NCBI GenBank assembly: GCA_043747875.1
Contig: JAYTOI010000155.1
Span: forward strand, 1 to 64,000
Direction: 5' to 3'
Length of the DNA stretch: 64,000 nucleotides
Source of the DNA: CADEED01 sp043747875
Lineage (GTDB): Bacteria; Pseudomonadota; Gammaproteobacteria; Steroidobacterales; Steroidobacteraceae
The notes beneath the pieces were generated by a model. It saw only the letters and a list, made by a program, of their open reading frames with translations, searched no databases and was not told the DNA's origin. The translations under genes and the position numbers were made by a program. Shown here piece after piece: positions 57,361 to 64,000 of this stretch (position 1 is its first letter; the number at the start of each line of letters is the position of its first letter).

Positions 57361-58311
57361 CTATTTTTTCGAGTCCACGCCCTTACCGGCCGGCAGCATG
57401 GAAATGAGCAGCACGCTGCCGACGATCATCGCGCTGCCCAGCATCTGCCAGCCGTTGAGCCGCTCGCCGAGGAACAGCGCGGCGAGCACGATGGTGGTGA
57501 CGGGTCCGACGGTGCTGCCGATGGCACCGCTCTGCGCGCCCACCCGGCGCACGCCCTCGGCCTGCATGAGGCCGGGCACGAACATGCAGGCGATCGCCAG
57601 GATCACCAGCAGCATCCATTCGTGCGTGCCGAGCGCCGCGATCTCGCTCCACGACCGGAACACGGCGAAGTGCGCGGCGAGCACCAGGGCCGCGGAGCTC
57701 ATGCCGATGGCGGCGAAGCGCGTGCTGCCGAGCTCGCGCGTGTAGCGCTCGCCGATCAGGAAGTAGATAGCCGTGGTGAGCGCGGCCACGAGCGTGAGGG
57801 CGGCGCCCAGCAGGTTGGCGCGCAGCTCGAATAGGTCGATGCCGCCCATGGCGAAGAAGATGCCGAGATAGGTGACGAGCATCGCGGCCACGATGCGCCG
57901 CCCGGGTGCGCGCCGCCGCCGCACGGAGTCGATCAATACCACCATCGCCGGGTAGCTGAAGAGCAGCACGCGCTCGACCGACGCGTCGATCATCGTGAGC
58001 GCCCAGAAGTCGACCAGCGCGCCGATGTAGTAGCACAGGATGCCGGCGGTGGCGGCCGCCAGCATCGCGCCCGCGCGCGGCCGCGCGGCGGGCGGGGCGG
58101 TGACGGCCAGCGGCTTGGCCTCCTCGTCGGCGGCCATTGCCATGGCGGGCGCGCGGGGTCCGGCGCGCAGCGCCACCCACACGAACAGCGGCATCGCCAG
58201 CACCGAGCGCACGCACACCAGCAGTTCGAAGCCCACGCCGCGCTGGTACAGCGCCTTGCCGAAGAGTCCCTTGCTGGCGAACAGCATGGCCGCGCCGGCC
58301 ACGAGCAGCAT
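57361..58311 (-). CDS. EamA/DMT-family transporter
   Basis: The 316-residue protein has ten predicted membrane helices in two EamA halves: 'AAMLFASKGLFGKALYQRGV', 'ILCYYIGALVDFWALTMIDA', 'VERVLLFSYPAMVVLIDSVR', 'MLVTYLGIFFAMGGIDL', 'AALTTAIYFLIGERYTRELG', 'IGSTVGPVTTIVLAALFLGE'. Such transporters export metabolites or amino acids; the substrate is unknown. ATG 58311 gives the expected length and begins right at the first helix; in-frame start codons further upstream would add a long non-conserved tail in the ppc promoter region. It is divergent from ppc. Confidence 0.88.
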   Translation of the reverse strand: MLLVAGAAMLFASKGLFGKALYQRGVGFELLVCVRSVLAMPLFVWVALRAGPRAPAMAMAADEEAKPLAVTAPPAARPRAGAMLAAATAGILCYYIGALVDFWALTMIDASVERVLLFSYPAMVVLIDSVRRRRAPGRRIVAAMLVTYLGIFFAMGGIDLFELRANLLGAALTLVAALTTAIYFLIGERYTRELGSTRFAAIGMSSAALVLAAHFAVFRSWSEIAALGTHEWMLLVILAIACMFVPGLMQAEGVRRVGAQSGAIGSTVGPVTTIVLAALFLGERLNGWQMLGSAMIVGSVLLISMLPAGKGVDSKK

Positions 58312-58494
58312 GCCGAGCCGGCGTGCGTGAAGTTCGGCGGGGGTGGAGGGGGGCGGCGGGTGCAAGGCGCGTAGCGTACACGGCCGTGCCGTCGGGGAAG
58401 TGTTCAGCGGCTGGGAATGCGTCCGAACGGTCTTGCCCTGCCGTTCCGCGCGCCGAGGCGCGGCCCGGTGTACTCCGGTAGAATCGCGCGCTCC

Positions 58495-61218
58495 GTGAAA
58501 CGCGACGACATCCAGTTTCCCGCCAAACATTCGGCCCTGCGCGACGACGTGCACGTGCTCGGAGTGCTCATCGGCGACGTGCTCAAGGAGCAGGGCGGCG
58601 ACGGACTGTTCGATCTCGTCGAGAAAGACCGCCGCCTATCTATCAAGCGCCGCGCCGGCGACAAGGAGGCCGCAGCGGAGCTGTCGGTGCAATTGCGCGG
58701 GCGCGCGCCGCAGGTGGCACGCGACCTGGCGCGCGCGTTCTCGATGTGGTTCCGCGCGGTCAACCTCGCCGAGAAAGTGCATCGCATCCGCCGTCGCCGT
58801 GGCTATTTCCTCGAGGCCAGCGAGCGCGCGCAACCGGGCGGCGTCGAAGCGGCGCTGACCGAGCTCCAGAACCGCGGCCTCACGCTGCCGCAGGTGCTCG
58901 AGTTGCTGGGCAAGGTGCGCATCGAGCCGGTGTTCACCGCGCATCCGACCGAGAGCGCGCGCCGCACGATGTTGCGCAAGAACCAGCGCATCGCGGAGCT
59001 GCTGCTCGATCGCCTGGATCCGACGCTCACGCCGCAGGAGCTGCGCCAGAACTGGAGCCGGGTGCGCACCGAGATCACCACCGCCTGGCAGACGGAGGAC
59101 CATCCGCGCGAGCGCCTCACCGTCGCCGACGAGCGCGAGCACGTGATCTTCTATCTGGCCGAAATCCTGTACAGGATCCTGCCCGCGTTCTACAACGAGC
59201 TGGCCGAGGCGCTGTCGAAGCTGTATTCCGTGCCCGCCGATTCGCTCGAGCTGCCCAACATCGTCCGCTTCGGGACCTGGGTGGGCGGCGACATGGACGG
59301 CAATCCCGACGTGCACGCGAAGACCATCCGCGAAACGCTTGCGCGCCAGCAGCAGGTCATCATCAATGCCTATTTCAAGGAGTGCAGCACGCTCGCGCAG
59401 CTGCTCTCGCAGAGCGCGAGCCGCAGCGCGGTGCTGCCGGAGCTTTCGCAGCGCATCGAGCTGTACGCCGCGTTGACACCGGGCGCGCAGGGCATCACGC
59501 CGGTGCGCCACGATCGCATGCCTTATCGCGTATTCCTCGGACAGATCGCGGAGCGGCTGCGTCTCACCTACGACTTCCGGCCGAATGGCTACGAAGGCCC
59601 GCAGCAGTTCCTGCGCGACCTCGAGCTCATCGCGGCCAGCCTCAAGGCCAACAAGGGTTTTCACGCCGGCTGGGGCAACGTGCAGCGGCTCATCCGCCGC
59701 GTCCAGACCTTCGGCTTTCACCTGGCGACGCTCGACCTGCGCCAGCACGCGGAGGTGCATCATCGCGTGATCGCGCAGGGTCTCGACGATCCGAATTGGA
59801 TGGTGCGCACCCCGCAGGAGCGTCACGACCTGCTGGTGCGGGCCATCGAGCGCGACACGGGATTCAAGATGGAGCTCGATGCGCTGGGCCGGCGCACGCT
59901 CGGCGTGTTCGAAGGCATCCTGCAGGCGCGGCACCGCTACGGGCCGGATGCCATCGGCTACTACGTCGTCAGCGACACGCACAACGCGGACGACGTGCTC
60001 GCGCCGCTGCTGCTGGCGCGCTGGGCCGAGGCCTACGACCGCAAGTCGGGCGAGGTGGCCGTCGACATCGCGCCGCTGTTCGAGTCGGTGGAGGCGCTCG
60101 AGCGTTGCGGCGACGTCATGCGCACCTTGTTAGGCGATCCGCTGTACCGCCGTCACCTGGACGCGCGCGGCCGCACGCAATGCGCGGTCATCGGGTATTC
60201 GGACACCAACAAGGAGAGCGGCATCTGCGCGGCGCGCTTCGCGGCGTATCGCGCGCAAGCCGAGCTCTCGGCCGTGCTGGCCGCGGCCCACGAGCACCAT
60301 GTCATCTTTCACGCGCGCGGCGGCAGCATCGCACGCGGCGGCAGCCGCATCGACACGCTGGTGCGCACCGCGCCCGCGGGCACGATCAACGGCGTGCTGC
60401 GCCTCACCGAGCAGGGCGAGGTCATCAACCAGAGCTATGGTCTGCGGCCGATCGCGATGCGCACCCTGGAGCGCGCATTTCACGCGCTCGCGAGCACGCT
60501 CGGTGGCGCGACGCAGGGCATGACGCCTTCCTCCGAGCAGGTGCAGTTCGCCGCGCGCGTCGCCTCGGTGAGCCGCCAGCACTACCGGCGCTTCACGCGC
60601 ACCGACCCCGAGTTGTACGCGTGGTTCAGCGCCGTGACGCCCATCGACGTCATCACGCGCATGCAGATCGGTTCGCGCCCGGCGATGCGTCCGGGGCAGG
60701 AGAGCTTCGATGCGTTGCGCGCGGTGCCGTGGGTGTTCGCGTGGACGCAGTCGCGTCACCTGCTGCCCGCCTGGTACGGCGCGGGCTTCGGTCTCGCTAC
60801 CGCAATCGACGAGCTCGGCATCGCCGCCGCGCGTTCCGCCTATCGCGATTGGAGCTTCTTCGCGTTGCTGGTCGACGATCTGGAAGCCTCGATCGCGCGC
60901 GCCGATCTCGAGATCGCCGCCGCGTACGAGGAGCTGTGCGAGAAGCGTCACCAGCGCTTCGGCGCGCAGGTGCGCGAGGAATTCGCGCGGGTGCGCGAGC
61001 AGATCCTGCTCGTAAAGGAGATCCCGCAATTGCTCGAGCGCGATCCGACGCTGCAGCGGGCCATCGAGTTGCGTAACCCTTACGTCGATCCCATCAACCT
61101 GTTGCAGGTCGATCTACTAAGGCGTTGGAGGCTGACAGATCGTCAGGACCGCGATTTGTTCGAAGCGCTACTTGCGTGCATCGCGGGCATTGCCGAGGGA
61201 CTGCAGAGTACCGGATGA
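58495..61218 (+). CDS. ppc: phosphoenolpyruvate carboxylase, variant active-site subgroup
   Basis: The 907-residue enzyme converts PEP and bicarbonate to oxaloacetate. It keeps the catalytic His motif 'IEPVFTAHPTESARRT', 'FGTWVGGDMDGNPDVHAKTI', 'AVIGYSDTNKESGICAARFA', 'VIFHARGGSIARGGS', 'LRLTEQGEVINQSYGLRPIA' and the C-terminal 'LRNPYVDPINLLQVDLL' with final 'QSTG'. Compared with the E. coli type, GGDRDGNP is GGDMDGNP, GYSDSxKDAG is GYSDTNKESG and FHGRGG is FHARGG, marking a distinct subgroup. GTG 58495 gives the family's length. It is followed after seven bases by an Mpo1-like gene and then an ABC exporter, so transcription may run through. Confidence 0.95.
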   Translation: MKRDDIQFPAKHSALRDDVHVLGVLIGDVLKEQGGDGLFDLVEKDRRLSIKRRAGDKEAAAELSVQLRGRAPQVARDLARAFSMWFRAVNLAEKVHRIRRRRGYFLEASERAQPGGVEAALTELQNRGLTLPQVLELLGKVRIEPVFTAHPTESARRTMLRKNQRIAELLLDRLDPTLTPQELRQNWSRVRTEITTAWQTEDHPRERLTVADEREHVIFYLAEILYRILPAFYNELAEALSKLYSVPADSLELPNIVRFGTWVGGDMDGNPDVHAKTIRETLARQQQVIINAYFKECSTLAQLLSQSASRSAVLPELSQRIELYAALTPGAQGITPVRHDRMPYRVFLGQIAERLRLTYDFRPNGYEGPQQFLRDLELIAASLKANKGFHAGWGNVQRLIRRVQTFGFHLATLDLRQHAEVHHRVIAQGLDDPNWMVRTPQERHDLLVRAIERDTGFKMELDALGRRTLGVFEGILQARHRYGPDAIGYYVVSDTHNADDVLAPLLLARWAEAYDRKSGEVAVDIAPLFESVEALERCGDVMRTLLGDPLYRRHLDARGRTQCAVIGYSDTNKESGICAARFAAYRAQAELSAVLAAAHEHHVIFHARGGSIARGGSRIDTLVRTAPAGTINGVLRLTEQGEVINQSYGLRPIAMRTLERAFHALASTLGGATQGMTPSSEQVQFAARVASVSRQHYRRFTRTDPELYAWFSAVTPIDVITRMQIGSRPAMRPGQESFDALRAVPWVFAWTQSRHLLPAWYGAGFGLATAIDELGIAAARSAYRDWSFFALLVDDLEASIARADLEIAAAYEELCEKRHQRFGAQVREEFARVREQILLVKEIPQLLERDPTLQRAIELRNPYVDPINLLQVDLLRRWRLTDRQDRDLFEALLACIAGIAEGLQSTG

Positions 61219-61225
61219 TTCGCTC

Positions 61226-61582
61226 ATGCCCTTTCTCGCCGATCCAAATACCGCACGATTTCGTTCTTTCGCGGAGTTCTATCCTTTCTATCTGGGTGAA
61301 CACCGCCATCCGGTCTCGCGCGTGCTCCACTACATCGGCACATGGTGCGCCATGAGCTGCCTGATGCTCGCGACGATCATCGGGGAGCCCTGGTGGCTCG
61401 CAGGCGTGGTGCTGTCGGGCTACAGCTTCGCGTGGTTGGGGCACTTCGGCTTCGAGCGCAACAAGCCGGCGACGTTCCGGTATCCGTTTTACAGCCTGGC
61501 GGCCGATTTCCGCATGTGGTGGGAGCTGAACTTGGGCAAACTCAAGTTTCGTGAAACCCACCAAAACGTCCGAACGTCCTAA
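61226..61582 (+). CDS. Mpo1/DUF962-like membrane protein
   Basis: The 118-residue protein has the DUF962 plan: 'SFAEFYPFYLGEHRHPVSRV' with 'HRHPVSRVLHYIGT', one or two membrane helices ('MSCLMLATIIGEPWWLAGVV') and 'WLGHFGFERNKPATFRYPFY'. The yeast relative Mpo1 is an Fe(II)-dependent dioxygenase that shortens 2-hydroxy fatty acids; the His residues here match that role, but activity in bacteria is not shown. Start at 61226 begins the conserved 'PFLADPNTARF' region. It overlaps the next gene by 32 bases. Confidence 0.9.
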   Translation: MPFLADPNTARFRSFAEFYPFYLGEHRHPVSRVLHYIGTWCAMSCLMLATIIGEPWWLAGVVLSGYSFAWLGHFGFERNKPATFRYPFYSLAADFRMWWELNLGKLKFRETHQNVRTS

Positions 61583-63338
61583 GGCCAAATCGCTTCGACC
61601 ACTGAAGGCGCTGCTGCCCTTCATCGCGCCGTATCGGGCGCGGATGGGCGTGGCGCTGATCGCGCTGCTGGTCGCGGCCGGCGCCATGCTGTCGGTGCCG
61701 CAGGCGCTCAAGAACGTCATCGACCATGGCTTCAGCGCCGAGAACATCGAGGCCATCGATCGTTACTTCCTGCTGCTGCTCGCAGCGGCCGGAATCTTCG
61801 CCGCGTTCGCGAGCCTGCGGTTCTATCTCGTCACGTGGATCGGCGAGCGCGTGGTCGCGGACATCCGCAGCGCCGTCTATCGGCGCGTGATCCGCATGGA
61901 CCCGGCGTTTTTCGAGGTGACGAAAACCGGCGAGGTGCTGTCGCGCCTCACTACCGACACGACCGTCATCCAGGGCATCTCGGGTTCGGGCCTGTCCATG
62001 ATGCTGCGTTCCGTGCTGAGCTTCATCGGCTCGCTGGTGCTGTTGCTGTTCACCAGCCTGAAGCTGGGGCTCATCATCTTCGCGTTGCTGCCCGCGATCA
62101 TGCTGCCGATGCTGCTGTTCGGCCGGCGCGTGCGCCGTCTGTCGCGCGCCTCGCAGGATCGTGTGGCCGACACCTCCGGTCTCGCCGGCGAGGCGCTGAA
62201 CGCCATCCAGACCGTGCAGGCCTTCACGCTCGAAGAGCTGCACGGTGAGCGCTATGACGACGCCGTCGACGAGAGCTTCGTCACCGCGATCCGCCGTACG
62301 CGCGTGCGTGCCTGGCTCATGGCCAGCGTCATCATCATGGTGTTCGGCGCGGTCACCCTGGTGCTGTGGCTGGGCGCGCGCGCGGTGCTCACCGGCACCA
62401 TGACGGGCGGCGAGCTGGCGAAATTCCTCACCTACGCGATCTTCATGGCCACCGCCGTGGCGTCGCTGTCGGAAGTGTGGGGCGAGATCCAGCGCGCCGC
62501 GGGCGCGATGGAGCGCACCGTCGAGCTGCTGGAGTCGCGACCGTCCATCGTGCTGCCGGAAGACCCGATACCGATGAACCCCACGCCGGTCGGGCGCATC
62601 GCCTTCGAGCATCTGACCTTTCACTATCCGTCGAGGCCCGAGACGCGCGCGCTCGACGACTTCCATCTCGACATCGCACCGGGCGAGAACGTGGCATTCG
62701 TCGGGCCGTCCGGCGCCGGCAAGAGCACGGTATTCCAGCTCTTGCTGCGCTTCTATGACCCGAGCGCGGGACGCATCCTCGTCGACGGTGTCGACATCGC
62801 GCGGGCCGCGCCCGAGGCCGTGCGCGCGCGCATCGGATTGGTGCCGCAGGAAACCATGATCTTCGGCGCTTCGGCGCGCGAGAACATCCGCTATGGCCGC
62901 CCCGATGCGAGCGACGCGCAGATCGAGGCGGCGGCGCGCGCGGCGGCCGCCGACGAGTTCATCACGCGCCTGCCCGAGGGCTACGAGACCTTCCTCGGCG
63001 AGAAGGGCGCGCGACTGTCGGGCGGACAGAAGCAGCGCATCGCCATCGCGCGCGCCATCCTCAAGAACCCGCCCATCCTGCTGCTCGACGAGGCCACGAG
63101 TTCGCTCGATTCCGAGAGCGAGAAGCTGGTGCAGGACGCACTGGAGAAGCTCATGCGCAACCGCACCACGCTCGTCATCGCGCACCGGCTGGCGACCGCC
63201 ATCGGTTCCGACCGCATCGTCGTCATCGAAGGCGGCCGCATCGTCGGCATGGGTAAACACCACGAACTGCTCGCGGGCAACGCGTTGTACGCGCGACTCG
63301 CGGCATTACAATTCAGCCGAACCCCCGACGCCGCGTGA
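61551..63338 (+). CDS. MsbA-related ABC exporter (fused membrane and ATPase domains)
   Basis: The 595-residue protein has six membrane helices (residues ~25-325: 'LLPFIAPYRARMGVALIALL', 'AGIFAAFASLRFYLVTWIGE', 'ISGSGLSMMLRSVLSFIGSL') and a complete ATPase: Walker A 'GPSGAGKSTVFQLLL' near 385, Q-loop 'LVPQETMIFGASARENIRYG', signature 'RLSGGQKQRIAIARAILK', Walker B 'ILLLDEATSSLD', and H-loop 'TLVIAHRLATA'. It exports lipids, peptides or drugs as a homodimer; the MsbA-related subgroup is usual. The GTG at 61551 overlaps the Mpo1-like gene by 32 bases, so coupling is likely; a later ATG at 61644 would cut the first helix. Confidence 0.93.
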   Translation: MKPTKTSERPKAKSLRPLKALLPFIAPYRARMGVALIALLVAAGAMLSVPQALKNVIDHGFSAENIEAIDRYFLLLLAAAGIFAAFASLRFYLVTWIGERVVADIRSAVYRRVIRMDPAFFEVTKTGEVLSRLTTDTTVIQGISGSGLSMMLRSVLSFIGSLVLLLFTSLKLGLIIFALLPAIMLPMLLFGRRVRRLSRASQDRVADTSGLAGEALNAIQTVQAFTLEELHGERYDDAVDESFVTAIRRTRVRAWLMASVIIMVFGAVTLVLWLGARAVLTGTMTGGELAKFLTYAIFMATAVASLSEVWGEIQRAAGAMERTVELLESRPSIVLPEDPIPMNPTPVGRIAFEHLTFHYPSRPETRALDDFHLDIAPGENVAFVGPSGAGKSTVFQLLLRFYDPSAGRILVDGVDIARAAPEAVRARIGLVPQETMIFGASARENIRYGRPDASDAQIEAAARAAAADEFITRLPEGYETFLGEKGARLSGGQKQRIAIARAILKNPPILLLDEATSSLDSESEKLVQDALEKLMRNRTTLVIAHRLATAIGSDRIVVIEGGRIVGMGKHHELLAGNALYARLAALQFSRTPDAA

Positions 63339-63351
63339 CAAGGAGCAGCAC

Positions 63352-63711
63352 ATGGCCTACGTCGACGGATTTCTGATCCCCGTGCCGAAGAAAAACCGCG
63401 CTGCGTACCGCAAGATGTCGACGCAGGCGGGCCGCGTGTGGATGGATCACGGCGCGCTCGGCTATCACGAATGCGTGGCCGAGGACGTGAAGCCGGGCAA
63501 GGACACTTCGTTTCCGCAGGGCGTGAAGCTCAAGAAGGGTGAGGAAGTGTGGTTCTCGTGGATCGTCTACAAGTCGCGCGCGCATCGCGACCGCGTGAAC
63601 GCGAAGGCGATGAAAGACCCGCGGCTCGCGCACATGATGGATCCCAAGGCCATGCCGTTCGACAGCAAGCGCATGGTGTTCGGCGGATTCAAGATGGTGG
63701 TCGATCTGTAG
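63352..63711 (+). CDS. DUF1428 (YbaA-like) family protein
   Basis: The 119-residue cytoplasmic protein matches the DUF1428 family: 'AYVDGFLIPVPKKNRAAYRK', 'WMDHGALGYHECVAEDVKPG', 'EEVWFSWIVYKSRAHRDRVN', 'MPFDSKRMVFGGFKMVVDL'. The fold is a dimeric ferredoxin-like barrel (E. coli YbaA is a member); no enzymatic role is established. AAGGAG lies seven bases before the ATG. It follows the ABC exporter by 13 bases on the same strand. Confidence 0.93.
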   Translation: MAYVDGFLIPVPKKNRAAYRKMSTQAGRVWMDHGALGYHECVAEDVKPGKDTSFPQGVKLKKGEEVWFSWIVYKSRAHRDRVNAKAMKDPRLAHMMDPKAMPFDSKRMVFGGFKMVVDL

Positions 63712-63821
63712 TCGCGGGACACCCGCGTACGACGAACGTCATACGCAGGTCGCCGAATTCTCCATCAATCTGCAACCTCGCTTTCGTCTAATGCTCCTGT
63801 CAGAGGGAGAGACGACAAAGG

Positions 63822-64000
63822 ATGCAGATTTCCAGAGTGCTCGTCGTGGACGGCGATCGCGCGACGCGCGATGCGCTGGTCACGTGCCTGCGATTCGTCG
63901 GTGTCGAGGCACACGGTGCCGAGTGCGCGGTCAGCGCGCGGTTCTGGCTGGCCACCGGCAGCGCCGACGTGCTCGTGCTGGCCGACGAGCCCACCGGCCA
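63822..64000 (+). CDS. receiver-like protein, truncated by the window end
   Basis: The visible 59 residues start 'MQISRVLVVDGDRATRDALV', resembling the beginning of a response-regulator receiver domain: hydrophobic strand followed by an acidic pair, here D-G-D, then a helix ('TCLRFVGVEAHGAE'). The phospho-acceptor Asp and output domain lie beyond the end. 'VDGDRAT' replaces the usual 'VDDD', so the acidic pocket may be altered. GAGGGAGAG lies 13 bases upstream of the ATG. Confidence 0.55.
   Translation, partial: MQISRVLVVDGDRATRDALVTCLRFVGVEAHGAECAVSARFWLATGSADVLVLADEPTG

Noticed and set aside
61542..63263. A 573-codon minus-strand frame opposite the ABC exporter
   Set aside because: All ABC motifs are on the plus strand; the antisense frame is His/Arg-rich without domains.
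63713..63727. A CGCGGG-ACA-CCCGCG hairpin after the DUF1428 gene as terminator
   Set aside because: The stem is only six base pairs and no T-run follows; it could be chance in GC-rich DNA.
1..64000. CRISPR arrays, rRNA genes, plasmid or phage structural genes
   Set aside because: No regularly spaced direct repeats, no rRNA-like sequence and no phage head, tail, integrase or replication genes were seen.

Overview
The window is a chromosomal segment from a GC-rich Gram-negative bacterium, roughly two-thirds G+C by eye. Lipoproteins with lipoboxes, outer-membrane barrels, NhaA, a YecR-like lipoprotein, Spy/CpxP-like regulation and TonB/ExbBD components fit a gammaproteobacterium. The style of gene content suggests the Xanthomonadales/Nevskiales/Steroidobacter neighbourhood, but there is no rRNA or marker gene, so that placement is inference.

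Left part (1-24.7 kb) is a mosaic of ordinary and accessory genes. It starts with a truncated PQQ-type sugar dehydrogenase, an SMP-30-like propeller and a cytochrome c. These end at a displaced 3' half of a tRNA-Thr(TGT), which looks like an integration scar. Next come a Spy-like/response-regulator/histidine-kinase operon, a GGDEF-EAL protein, a toxin-antitoxin pair, several hydrolases, a CPBP membrane protease, an AAC(6')-like acetyltransferase, a SYLF protein, an ApbE flavinyltransferase and a GH105-type glycosidase. The stretch closes with a GntR-controlled ABC operon whose ATPase and permease are broken.

The centre (24.9-47.6 kb) is the most distinctive block and may be one functional unit. 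A leftward operon encodes an HzsA-like dihaem lipoprotein, two outer-membrane barrel proteins, a TlpA-type thioredoxin, a DUF4266 lipoprotein and a DUF3570 protein. Divergent from it runs a rightward operon of two more c-type cytochrome proteins (one a LamG lipoprotein) and a Tat-exported DUF1501-like protein, closed by a clear terminator. After that a rightward array carries a second TlpA-like protein, two large TPR proteins, small periplasmic proteins, an ExbB/TolQ-like channel, two different ExbD/TolR-like proteins and an AgmX/PglI-type TonB-like transducer. The motor half resembles the Agl/Glt trans-envelope machine of myxobacteria. Its juxtaposition with surface cytochromes is the best candidate here for an undescribed system.

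Right part (47.6-64 kb) carries an ECF sigma factor with an overlapping small membrane protein, NhaA, a KefB/YbaL-like antiporter, a stand-alone SARP/BTAD regulator, a secreted papain-like protease facing a small unknown protein, a CadC-like TPR regulator, a DMT exporter, PEP carboxylase, an Mpo1-like protein, an MsbA-related ABC exporter, a DUF1428 protein and the start of a receiver-like gene cut by the window end.

A 44-45 bp repeat recurs, each time touching the stop codon of a gene: as a perfect inverted pair at 13009-13127 and as single copies at 24875-24918 and 47583-47626.
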